DNA of 64,000 nucleotides, taken from Acidicapsa acidisoli. Lineage in GTDB: Bacteria > Acidobacteriota > Terriglobia > Terriglobales > Acidobacteriaceae. Every line of letters begins with the position of its first letter. The stretch's first letter is position 1. Below the pieces are notes generated by a model. It saw only the letters and a list, made by a program, of their open reading frames with translations. It was not told the DNA's origin and ran no database searches. This document shows, piece after piece, positions 38,437 to 47,263 of the stretch. The position numbers were made by a program, and so were the translations under genes. The DNA is taken from positions 620,001 to 684,000 of the forward strand of contig NZ_JAGSYI010000004.1 in the NCBI RefSeq assembly GCF_025685625.1, read 5' to 3'.

Positions 38437-40670
38437 ATGCCGATTGACAGCGAAGCCATCGCTCCTAGCAGACACCAGCTTCTCAAGGCGAGCTCTATAG
38501 TTGTTACGGGTCTCGTACTGGGATTCTACTTGCCGGATCGTAACCGCCTTCTTGCGCAAGCACCGGCGGGATCAGGGCAAGATGGATTCGCCCCAACGCC
38601 TTTCTTCGGATTGCTCCCGACAATACCGTAGTGATCGTCTCCAAGCATGTGGAAGGAGGGCAGGGCATCCACACCGGGCTGGCAACGATTCTTGCGGAGG
38701 AACTCGATGCGGACTGGTCTCAAGTCCGCGTTGTGCCTGCTCGGGCGGATCGGGACCTTTATAAGAATCTGCAATTCGGTTCCCAGACTACTGGGGGGGG
38801 GAGCAACTCCATTCCCAACTCTTATGAACAATATCGTCGGGCAGGCGCCACTACCCGTGCGATGCTTGTAACCGCCGCGGTAGGCAAATGGGGAGTTCCC
38901 AGCAGTGAAATCAAAGTAAGTGAGGGAGTAGTAAAGCATCCGCCATCCGGGCGAAAGGCACCTTTCGGTGAACTTGCCATCGCTGCCGCAAGCCTGCCAG
39001 TGCCTCCGTTGGTCGTCCTCAAAGACCCCAAAGACTTCAAACTGATCGGAGCTCAGCATCTCGGTCGCGTCGACAGTAAATCCAAGTCGAACGGAACGGC
39101 AGTTTTTGCCATTGACTTCTCACTTCCGGAAATGGTGACTGCCTTGGTCGCACGACCACCACTTTTTGGAGCAACCGTGAAGAGCTTCGACGCAACTGCT
39201 GCAAGAGCAGTTCCGGGCATGGTCGACGTTGTGCAGATTTCGACCGGAGTAGCAGTAGTCGCAAAATCTTTTCCGGCGGCACTGCGCGGACGCAACGCTC
39301 TGCATGTCAAGTGGGATGAGTCAAAGGCCGAGAAGCGCGGAACGCCGGAATTCCTTAACGAATACCGAGCTCTTCTGGAACATCCTGGCGCTATCGCACG
39401 ACGGGACGGTGATTGCGCGGCGGCCCTTGCCGGTGCGGCTCGAACACTGACCGCTACATTCGAATTTCCCTATCTGGCTCACGCGCCCATGGAACCCCTC
39501 AGTGGAGTCGTTCGACTTTCCGCGGAGCAGTGCGATATCTGGACGGGCGATTGGGATGTCTCCGGAGTGCAGGACGATGCGGCCCGGATTACGGGCCTGA
39601 AACAGGACCAGATCGTTATCCACTCTTTGTTTGGAGGCGGAAGCTTCGGGCGGAGAGGGAGCGGAGCGTCGGAGATTGTCGAGGTTGCGAAGACAATCGG
39701 CAACCACGCACCGGTAAAGCTATTCTGGACCCGCGAAGAGGACATGCGTGGTGATTCGTACCGGCCCATGTATCTTCACTAACTGACTGCCGGGCTGGAC
39801 GAACAAGGAGACTTAATCGCCTGGCAGCATCGGATCGTTAGCCAATCCGTGCTTGGCAATGATCCTCATTGGATCGTCAACGGGGTTGATATCACCTCCG
39901 TTGCGGGTGCGAGCAATATTCCCTACGACATACCAAATATTCTCGTAGACCTTCATACTCCGGTACACGGCGTGCCAGTGGATAAATGGCGCTCCGTCGG
40001 AGACAGCCACACGGCCTTTGCTGTGGAGATTTTCCTTGACGACATTGCTCATGCAGCGGGCCGAGATCCTTACCAACTTCGGCTTGCGTTGCTTGCAAAA
40101 GACCCGCGAGAGAAGAATATCCTTGAGTTGACTGCTCCAGCTCCGATGCGCCCTGGACTTTTCGCCAAGTTCCCGCGCGATCGGCAGGTTCTTCAACTTG
40201 CCGCGGAGAAAGCAGGTTGGGGAACGCCACTGCAGCCGGGCAAAGGGCGTGGCATTGCAGTTCATTATTCGTTTCATAGTTCCTTGGCGTATGTGGCAGA
40301 AGTAATTGTAGACTCGGATGGCGATGTGAAGGTGGATCGCGTAGTGTGCGCGGTAGATTGCGGTATGCCCATCAACCCCGACGTGATCCGGGCACAGGTG
40401 GAGGGTGGTGTAGGCTTTGGCCTGGGCGCAATTCTCTATGGCGCTATCGCCTTGAAGAACGGTCACGTCGAGCAATCAAATTTCAACGACTATCGCGTGC
40501 TGCGCATGAATGAAATGCCGAAAGTCGAAGTGTATATCGTCGATTCGGCGGAGCCACCGTCAGGCATTGGTGAACCCGTTGTGCCACCTATTGGTCCTGC
40601 AGTGTCCAACGCGATCTTTGCCGCTACAGGAAAACGCGTGCGCACATTGCCGATGAGCTCTGCGACTTAG
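38437..40670 (+). pseudogene. Molybdopterin-binding large subunit (isoquinoline 1-oxidoreductase beta-like), disrupted
   Basis: The whole length of an IorB-type subunit (about 744 codons) can be followed across three open pieces. Piece one (38437-38631) is a signal-like N-terminus (LLKASSIVVTGLVLGFYLPD). A one-base loss near 38593 shifts the frame; the shifted frame reads APNAFLRIAPDN and continues into VVIVSKHVEGGQGIHTGLAT. A TAA at 39780-39782, one base from CAA, then stops it. The same frame resumes as LTAGLDEQGDLIAWQHRIVS and runs to 40670. A G9 run at 38793-38801 adds a possible slippage site. The rest is well preserved, so inactivation looks recent, or one lesion could be a sequencing error. 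Confidence 0.82.
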
Positions 40671-40737
40671 GTTTGGAGGCAATTGTGGCCAGGAGCAGGT
40701 TGTCAGTATTAATCTTCACTCAGGACGCGGTCTGACT

Positions 40738-41901
40738 ATGCGATATCCCGTTCGAATTCGATTTGCGCTGGCAGGATGGGCGCTCACATCCCTTTTCTTC
40801 ACAGCGGTTCTGCTGGTAGGGGATTTGGACCGGCATAAGCCTCCCATATTTGCCCTCTATGCGAACGCCGTGCATTTTGCATTGTGGACGCTCTTGTTAC
40901 CTTTGCTGGCTCGATGCACACGCAGATTTCCGCTGGACGGACCACGCAGGATCCGAAACGTTGCGGCACTCTTGCTGATTGTCGCTGCCCTCGCTGTGCC
41001 GGTGATGATCACTCAATGGGCTATCCTGTTCTTCACATATTTTCCCTATCACTCAGCAACGTTTCCTTCGTTCCTTCAATCAGAATCGAACAGATTCCTC
41101 CCTGTAGACGTCCTGATCGGAATCGTGCTCGTGCTCGCCCTTGAGGGTTGGCGAGTTTGGCTGGATTTTCAGGCCGAGCGCACACGCGCTTCAGAGCTCG
41201 AGCGGCAACTTGCAGTCGCACGCCTTGACGCGCTTCGCATGCAACTGCATCCGCACTTTTTGTTCAATAGTCTGCACACCGTCGCCGGCCTCATCGTCGA
41301 GCAGCCCCCGACAGCCCGTCGTATGGTGATTGCGCTCGGGGATCTTCTCCGGCTCACTTTGCGGGATACCGGCGATTCTGTCCGCAGCTTGGCCGAGGAG
41401 TTGGAATTCGCGGATTTATATCTCGGAATCGAAAAACTTCGGCTGGGAGAACGGCTGGTTCTCGATTACGATATCGAACCGGAAGCGACTACTGCTGAAG
41501 TGCCCCAGTTGCTTTTGCAGCCTCTCTTTGAGAACGCTATTCGACACGGTGCAGCCCGCACGCTGCACTCGTGCGAGATTCGCTTCCGCGCATGCCGTGA
41601 GGGCGGCAAGCTTCACATTTTGCTTCGCAATGATGGTCCTGTACGCTCCCCATCCTTGGGCACGCCGCCCTTCGGCGTGGGTCTTCAAAACACATTGGAT
41701 CGCCTCCAATTGCACTACAACAATCAATACACCCTTCAGTACATCGACTGGCCCGAGGGTGGGGTGGAGATTGACCTCTTGATTCCATATAAGAAGGCCT
41801 GTAATGAGAAACAAGAGTGCATCACGCCGCTTCCGCACCTGGCTCACGTCAGCGCGCAAAGAGTCAGCGCGGCAGATCATCCAACGATCGGTTGCGCATA
41901 A
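40738..41901 (+). CDS. LytS/YehU-type sensor histidine kinase, 387 aa
   Basis: Four hydrophobic segments occupy about residues 8-145 (VLLVGDLDRHKPPIFALYAN lies between the first two). A linker coiled coil (AERTRASELERQLAVARLDAL) leads to the His_kinase block LHPHFLFNSLHTVAGLI with H173. The ATPase domain has the N-box LLLQPLFENAIRHG and a G-box GVGLQNTLDRLQLHY. The residues after LLIPYKK are unusual and may be a read-on into the next gene's leader. It forms a pair with the LytTR regulator 25 bases downstream. No autolysis or target genes are seen next to it. Confidence 0.9.
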   Translation: MRYPVRIRFALAGWALTSLFFTAVLLVGDLDRHKPPIFALYANAVHFALWTLLLPLLARCTRRFPLDGPRRIRNVAALLLIVAALAVPVMITQWAILFFTYFPYHSATFPSFLQSESNRFLPVDVLIGIVLVLALEGWRVWLDFQAERTRASELERQLAVARLDALRMQLHPHFLFNSLHTVAGLIVEQPPTARRMVIALGDLLRLTLRDTGDSVRSLAEELEFADLYLGIEKLRLGERLVLDYDIEPEATTAEVPQLLLQPLFENAIRHGAARTLHSCEIRFRACREGGKLHILLRNDGPVRSPSLGTPPFGVGLQNTLDRLQLHYNNQYTLQYIDWPEGGVEIDLLIPYKKACNEKQECITPLPHLAHVSAQRVSAADHPTIGCA

Positions 41902-41926
41902 GCTTCATCCAGAGGGCATAGCAATT

Positions 41927-42694
41927 GTGGAGAACGGGTTAAAGAACAACATATTGGCGCCGCAACCGCCAATGCGCGCGCTAATCGTCGATGACGAGCT
42001 GCATGCGCGCCGTTATCTCTGCGAGTTGCTTGACGGTGAGAGTGAGATCGTTGTTGTTGGAGAGGGATCGAGTGGCGCTGAGGGCATCGAGCGAATCCGG
42101 GAACTCTCGCCGGAGATCGTTTTTCTGGACATTCAGATGCCGGACCTCGATGGATTTGGGATGGTTGAGCGGCTTGAATCGTCACCTATTCCGCTCTTCA
42201 TCTTTGTAACCGGATATAGCGAATACGCCGTAAAGGCATTCGAGATTGAGGCAGTCGATTATCTCTGCAAGCCTTTCGACAAAGAACGGCTATTGATCTC
42301 ATTGGAACGGGCGATCCGGCGTATAGGCACACGGGAAGCTGTTCCGGGAAAAGAGGCGGAGCGCTGGCTTACCCGGCTGTCGATCAAAGACGAGAATGGC
42401 ATCGTATTCGTGCCAGTCGAGCACGTCCTCTGGATCGAGGCGGCGAACAAATACGTGGTCATTCATACCGCCGTCGGCTCGCATATTGCAAGGCAGACCA
42501 TTCAAAGTCTCGAAGACAGCCTCGATCCGAGGCAGTTCGTCCGGATTCATCGATCTATATTGGTTCAGAAGGCAGCGGTTCGCGGGCTGCATCCGTTGTT
42601 TCATGGAGACTATCTTGTCAAGCTGGTCAATGGCGCCGAACTCACATTGAGCCGTAGCTTCCGGGGCTCGTTCTTTCATCAGATGAGCCGCTGA
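41927..42694 (+). CDS. LytTR-family response regulator, 255 aa
   Basis: The receiver domain starts at MRALIVDDELHARRYL with the phosphorylated Asp in PEIVFLDIQMPDLDG and the Lys in DYLCKPFDKERL. The LytTR DNA-binding domain ends the protein (VLWIEAANKYVVIHT, then RQFVRIHRSILVQKAAVRG). The GTG at 41927 has AGAGGG ten bases upstream and does not overlap the kinase. The ATG at 41804 would overlap it by 98 bases, and the ATG at 41972 lacks a ribosome-binding site. It is the partner of the upstream kinase. Confidence 0.88.
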   Translation: MENGLKNNILAPQPPMRALIVDDELHARRYLCELLDGESEIVVVGEGSSGAEGIERIRELSPEIVFLDIQMPDLDGFGMVERLESSPIPLFIFVTGYSEYAVKAFEIEAVDYLCKPFDKERLLISLERAIRRIGTREAVPGKEAERWLTRLSIKDENGIVFVPVEHVLWIEAANKYVVIHTAVGSHIARQTIQSLEDSLDPRQFVRIHRSILVQKAAVRGLHPLFHGDYLVKLVNGAELTLSRSFRGSFFHQMSR

Positions 42695-42710
42695 ACTGAA
42701 TACGCAGTAG

Positions 42711-42973
42711 GCATTCAGTTCAAACGGCGATGGCACGTTGTCAATCGTTCACGAAGACTCGCCGGAGAAATATACATTGTGACCAACATCTAGACTCAGC
42801 GCGGAGCGCGGACGATGGAGTTGGACCTCAAGACCCATCGCATCTACTTAGTGACGGCGGAACTCGGCCCGCAGCCCCAGTCCCAGTCCACCGCCGACGA
42901 TCCCCATCCCCTTCCGCCCATGACGCTGGGGACATTCATATTATTGGCGTATGGTCGCGAAACGCCCAAATAG
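42711..42973 (+). pseudogene. C-terminal fragment of a YncE-type beta-propeller protein
   Basis: Directly after the response regulator, one frame reads AFSSNGDGTLSIVHEDSPEKYT. After a frameshift near 42778 and a TAG at 42791-42793, another reads TQRGARTMELDLKTHRIYL, VTAELGPQPQ and finally GTFILLAYGRE before its stop. Both are the characteristic last blade and tail of acidobacterial YncE-like proteins, of which two intact members are present at 58.8 and 60.6 kb. The 5' part of the gene is missing, so a deletion brought this remnant next to the two-component genes. Confidence 0.75.
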
Positions 42974-43355
42974 GCGAGAGGCTTATATATGCTTCCGGAG
43001 ACGCGATTTACGGGAGCTAATGAACAGGCAAACCTACCAATGTTACTGCCGTAAACACCAACCTCTCCTCCGGAGAGATTGGGCAGCCTGTAACAGCCGA
43101 CACCGCTCGCCGTATTGAGTTGGGGATACGAATCACCTTCTGATCGGGACTGGCGGTACTATTCGAGTGTTCTCTTGCCGTGTTAGTGTGTGCGAATGGA
43201 AATTGGTCTTCCGTCACAAGCTTCTCGAGTGACGCCGAATCTCCTGGGCTGAAATTGAGAGTTGGGGAGGCAAATTCTGGGGTTTCGAGCGGTTGACCGT
43301 CAAAGATCCAGATGGATCGAGCGCTTTCTGGGAGTCCTACCAAGCTTGACGGAAC
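42974..43355. other. Intergenic region between the YncE fragment and kynU
   Basis: No gene is recognised. A 108-codon minus-strand frame (43017-43343) begins 12 bases past the kynU stop with a TTG and has no known relatives or ribosome-binding site; it is not called. Confidence 0.4.
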
Positions 43356-44567
43356 TCAGGAATGCAGTTGCTCCAGAGCACTTTGCAAGGCCGAAGCCGC
43401 AGTTCGCAGCTCAACGTCTTGTGTGAGGCAATCGGGGCAAAGACGCAGCCATTCACCGCGAGCGTCAGCGATCACATTACCCTCTGCAATTTTTCGTGCA
43501 AGATTGCTGGCATTCGAATGGCGAACAGAGAGAAATGCGCCGTGGTCGGCATCGCCTCCAATTGCATCGATTCCGGCCTCAGCAAGATAAAGCTTCAATT
43601 TGCCAAGCTGTCTTTGTCCATACCCACGTAAACGCTCCACAGTCATGGCCAGCGTAAATTGCTGCCCACTGCGCGCTTGATAGTAAGTAAGAACCGGAGG
43701 CGTCGATTCGAGAAAGGCATCGCCACCTGCACGCAAGCGTGGCGGATCGCGGCGCTCATAATCAAACGTGTTTTCACGCGCGAACCAACCTGTATCGAGT
43801 GGGCGCAGTCCGCTGGCGAGAATTTCAGGCGACAGGTAGAGAAAACATGCACCGGGACCACCGCGAAGATATTTATAACTGCCGCCAATAGCGAAATCAG
43901 TCCGCATGGCAGCGACATCAATGGGAAAGACGCCGAGAGCATGATAGCAATCGACCAACAGTCTTGCCCCAACGCTGTGGCACGCGTCGGCGAGCTGTTC
44001 CAGACGATGTACGGTTTGTCCATTCATGAACATAACCTGAGAAATTACGACCAAATCGATCTCCCGTCCCAGATGCCGCATGATCCCCGGTACAGTGAAT
44101 AGACCCTCTGCATCGGCTTCAACCCACCGCATTTCGATGCGCCCAAGCGAGGCATACTGTTTCAACAGCAGGTCTATGGAATCGAATTCTCCAAGCGTGC
44201 TCAAGACCCGCGGGGTTCCGGGCAGCGCATTCAAAACAGCACGCAGACCCTGCCCGGCAGAGGTCTTTGGCACAATGCAATCAGCACGCGGAACATGGAT
44301 GAGTTTTGCAATGCGGGCGCGAAAGGCTTCCTGTTCCATCAGCCAGGCATCCCATGCATCTCCAAGTTTTGTTTCCCATAACGAAGTTGCTTCGCGGACA
44401 TCCTCTGCCATCGCGTCGAGCGGGCGTCCTAAAGAGTGGTTGGCAAGGTAGATCCGATCGCTGGCCAACACACGGGAAAACAACGGTGCAATGTGCCGCT
44501 GTACAGATTCTTCCGTAAGCGGACCGGGGCCGAGTTGTGCAACGGCTTCGTCCACCCTACGGCTCAT
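43356..44567 (-). CDS. kynU: Kynureninase
   Basis: KynU hydrolyses kynurenine to anthranilate and alanine with PLP. The 403-residue protein shows the fold-type I aminotransferase features: D206 in [10 protein letters not shown], the Schiff-base lysine K232 in [12 protein letters not shown], and a C-terminal small domain. Substrate-side residues around [11 protein letters not shown] at 43-53 also fit. Its ATG overlaps the kynA stop as ATGA, so it is coupled to tryptophan dioxygenase. Formylkynurenine hydrolase (kynB) is not present in the window; another hydrolase must do that step. Confidence 0.92.
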   Translation of the reverse strand: MSRRVDEAVAQLGPGPLTEESVQRHIAPLFSRVLASDRIYLANHSLGRPLDAMAEDVREATSLWETKLGDAWDAWLMEQEAFRARIAKLIHVPRADCIVPKTSAGQGLRAVLNALPGTPRVLSTLGEFDSIDLLLKQYASLGRIEMRWVEADAEGLFTVPGIMRHLGREIDLVVISQVMFMNGQTVHRLEQLADACHSVGARLLVDCYHALGVFPIDVAAMRTDFAIGGSYKYLRGGPGACFLYLSPEILASGLRPLDTGWFARENTFDYERRDPPRLRAGGDAFLESTPPVLTYYQARSGQQFTLAMTVERLRGYGQRQLGKLKLYLAEAGIDAIGGDADHGAFLSVRHSNASNLARKIAEGNVIADARGEWLRLCPDCLTQDVELRTAASALQSALEQLHS

Positions 44568-45424
44568 CGTTGTCTCAGACCTGTACGAACAGCAAATAGT
44601 TCGGGAAAGAAAGTTAATTCCAGTGCCTGGCGTAGAAAACCAACGCCGGATGAGCCTCCTGTGCCAGGCCGGAAGCCAATGATGCGCTCGACCGTCTTCA
44701 TATGGCGAAAGCGCCAGAGCTGGAAATACTCTTCCACATCAACCAGCTTTTCGCACATCTCATATGCGTCCCAGAGCTTGCGTGGATGTTCGTAGATCTG
44801 CCGAAAGACATCTGTCAGTTCATCGTTTCTCTGATATGGCTCGGACCAATTGCGCTCGACGCATGATTGAGGAACTGCAAGGCCGCGCCGTTTAAGATGC
44901 CGTAGAAATTCGTCATACAAACTGGGGGATTCAAGCGTCTTATGCAAATCCTGATGGATCTCCGGTGCATTGGCAAAGACTTTGAGCGCATCCCGATTTT
45001 TGTTTCCTAACAGAAACTCAAGCTTGCGGTACTGATAGGACTGAAATCCAGAGGCGTGGCCGAGAACGCCGCGAAATTCCATGTATTCAGATGGAGTGAG
45101 CGTTTCTAATACCGCCCACATATCAAAGAGCTGCATCTGGATGAGCTTGGCACGCGACAGAATCTTGAAGCAGGGATCTAGCTGGTCCCGCTGCACATGA
45201 CGGATCGCTGCCTCCAACTCGTGAAGCAGTTGCTTGATCCAGAGTTCCGAGACTTGATGCTGTATGATAAACAGCATTTCATCGTGGTGAGGCGGTTGGG
45301 AGAGCGGCTGTTGTTGCGAAAGCAAACCATCGAGGCAGAGGTAGCCTGAATAGTTCATCCGATCGCTGAAATCGGTAACAATACCGGCTTCCAGAGGTCG
45401 CTGATTCTTTTCTGAGGAAGACAT
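44564..45424 (-). CDS. kynA: Tryptophan 2,3-dioxygenase
   Basis: This haem enzyme opens the indole ring of tryptophan to N-formylkynurenine. The protein shows the family blocks [79 protein letters not shown], and the haem-ligand region [20 protein letters not shown] with GGSSG. The start at 45424 (286 aa) is preferred, since the upstream ATG at 45433 overlaps a TATAAT box. The likely transcript start is at or near the second ATG, a leaderless mRNA. It is the first gene of the kynA-kynU operon. Confidence 0.93.
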   Translation of the reverse strand: MSSSEKNQRPLEAGIVTDFSDRMNYSGYLCLDGLLSQQQPLSQPPHHDEMLFIIQHQVSELWIKQLLHELEAAIRHVQRDQLDPCFKILSRAKLIQMQLFDMWAVLETLTPSEYMEFRGVLGHASGFQSYQYRKLEFLLGNKNRDALKVFANAPEIHQDLHKTLESPSLYDEFLRHLKRRGLAVPQSCVERNWSEPYQRNDELTDVFRQIYEHPRKLWDAYEMCEKLVDVEEYFQLWRFRHMKTVERIIGFRPGTGGSSGVGFLRQALELTFFPELFAVRTGLRQR

Positions 45425-45431
45425 CTCTCGC

Positions 45432-45437
45432 ATTATA
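45432..45437 (-). promoter_or_regulatory. -10 promoter box TATAAT before kynA
   Basis: A perfect TATAAT on the minus strand ends seven bases before the ATG at 45424. No good -35 box is seen at the usual spacing (TTACTT at 17 bases). The spacing implies transcription starting at or beside the start codon. Confidence 0.5.
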
Positions 45438-45787
45438 GAAGCCCGAGTCGCACAAAGTAATGTTAACCAACAGCGCTTTGAACGGGTTCGCCTGATGATA
45501 GGCGCAGTCTTGCAGCGGTCGGCGGCGCTGTCAGCCTGAATCGCGAGGATGACTGTGGATGATGATGAATTCGGACAAAGTCCTGCGATTTAAACATACC
45601 GGGTTGTCGAGATCGAGGTATTGCACAGGTTCTAGAACCTTCTCATGCAATCATCGCTCGGCCTGTCCGATATCGAACAGACTGAATCACAATTGGTCAT
45701 CCCGAGCGATTCGTCAGGTAAAACAAGAGTCTCATTACAAGATATTTTTATCTTTTCTTTTGGTACGGTAAATGCTCGGGTCTAAGG
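45438..45787. other. Divergent intergenic region between kynA and the hydrolase gene
   Basis: The region carries the palindrome at 45627-45640 and, near 45692, a partial GTCATCCCGAGCG reminiscent of the repeat units elsewhere. It has an AT-rich segment at 45735-45770. No gene is seen. Confidence 0.4.
45627..45640. promoter_or_regulatory. 14-bp perfect palindrome AGGTTCTAGAACCT
   Basis: The palindrome is flanked by TTGCA on the left and TGCAA on the right at unequal distances. It lies 150-190 bases from the starts of both kynA and the dienelactone-hydrolase-like gene. It could be an operator; the binding protein is unknown. Confidence 0.4.
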
Positions 45788-46630
45788 ATGGATATTGCAC
45801 GCCCCCAAATTACGCAAAAGAGAAAGCGTCGGAGAATCGTTTTGGCTGGCGCGGCGGTGATAATCGCCGTTGCCGGATTCTTCTTGTGGCGGCTCGAATT
45901 GCGGCACCATCGTACTTACGTCACTCTCACGCACAACGGCCGCATGATCGACACACTCGTCGACGTTCCTACTAAAGCTCAAAGCAAGGCATCTGTTGTG
46001 GTTCTAGTCCACGAAGTCTACGGTCTCAGCGACTGGGCCGGGGAAATGGCAGATGATCTCGCCGATAAAGGCTTCATCGTTGTCGCGCCCGACTTTCTCA
46101 GTGGTTACGGACCTAACGGCGGCGGCTTCAGCGACTTCCCCAGTGAGGGCGATCGAGTGAGCGCCGTCCAGAACCTCAATGACGAGGGTGTGATGGCGGA
46201 TTTGGATGCCGCGATTGATTACGGAAAGAAGCTGCCCGGTGCCAATGGTAAGGTTACTGTCGTCGGGTTTTCATGGGGCGGATGGAAATCCTTCGCGTTC
46301 GCCACGCGCCGCAAAGACCTAAGCGCAGTGTTCGTGTTCTATGGCACCGGCCCAACGGACGTTACGACCATCACCGCGCCCGTATTCGGGTTTTACGGCG
46401 GGAAGGATCCGGGAGTGAGCGGCACCGTTCCTGCGACAGCCGACGCAATGAAAGCGGCCGGAAAATCCTATGAATCCGTGACGTACGAGGGTGCGGATCA
46501 CGGATTCATGCGTCTCGCCGGAGAATTCGCCAATACCAACTCTGATAACAGGACCGCCCGCGATCAAGCATTCGCCCGTCTTGTCATGCTGCTTAGCGAA
46601 ATGGGGCCCAGGACAGGTCCGCCTCAGTGA
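45788..46630 (+). CDS. Dienelactone-hydrolase-family alpha/beta hydrolase, membrane-anchored, 280 aa
   Basis: A basic N-terminus and one hydrophobic segment (about residues 17-34) indicate an anchor or signal. The fold follows the DLH family: oxyanion region VVLVHEVYGLSDW (E76), then VAPDFLSGYGP. The nucleophile elbow GFSWGG carries S162 where true dienelactone hydrolases have Cys. D207 (GGKDPG) and H238 (GADHGFMR) complete the triad. A Ser nucleophile points to a general esterase. Its position beside kynA invites the idea of formylkynurenine hydrolysis, but its periplasmic or anchored location argues against it. Confidence 0.85.
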   Translation: MDIARPQITQKRKRRRIVLAGAAVIIAVAGFFLWRLELRHHRTYVTLTHNGRMIDTLVDVPTKAQSKASVVVLVHEVYGLSDWAGEMADDLADKGFIVVAPDFLSGYGPNGGGFSDFPSEGDRVSAVQNLNDEGVMADLDAAIDYGKKLPGANGKVTVVGFSWGGWKSFAFATRRKDLSAVFVFYGTGPTDVTTITAPVFGFYGGKDPGVSGTVPATADAMKAAGKSYESVTYEGADHGFMRLAGEFANTNSDNRTARDQAFARLVMLLSEMGPRTGPPQ

Positions 46631-47263
46631 CGTAGCTCTGCGAATGAGCGATTCTCAACAACTATAATCAGCGGTCCGGGGTGGATGACCGGCGACCCGG
46701 AAACTACTACTTGATCGACAGCCGAACAGGGGATAACAAGATTATTATCGGGAAGTCGGCTCAACGGAACCGATCGGCGTAGCCGGCCCTAAAGTTGTGC
46801 GATTGCGGTCGAAACGCAGGCCAGTCGAATGTCATGCGAGTACATTCCCTCTCTTTGGGGTGGACCGATTCGACGAACCTGAATGAAGTGAGTCATGTCG
46901 GTTAGTACCGATGGCCGAAAGCGTCGTTAATGGAGCCATTTGAAGCCTCGCGGAACGAGGTCACGGAAGCTCAGTAATTGAAAATACGGTAAGCACTAAG
47001 AAATTCAGTTCCCTGACATCTACCGTGTTTACAAAAAACAAAACATGATATTTCCCGACATCTCGTATAGGCAATGAAAATTACGGAAAAATCGCGATCC
47101 GAATCTTCCGCAGTACAGATGGACCACAAGCTACCTGATGCACGGGTGTCAGCGCAATCGCTGTTCCTGGTGATAGAGCGTGGCCAGTTTCATCGCCTTA
47201 ATAGTTGACGGTGGAACGCAGGGTACCTGAAGCGATCCGCCCACCGATCCCTCAGGAGGATTT
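46631..47263. other. Intergenic region upstream of the metallophosphoesterase
   Basis: No intact gene is found in this 633-base gap. A short open stretch at 46681-46782 (reading DDRRPGNYYLIDSRTGDNKI) resembles a piece of the beta-propeller of S9 prolyl-oligopeptidase-type peptidases and could be a remnant. The last 150 bases must hold the promoter of the next gene. Confidence 0.4.

Noticed and set aside
43017-43343. 108-codon minus-strand frame behind kynU
   Set aside because: TTG start without ribosome-binding site and no recognisable domain; could be real but cannot be supported.
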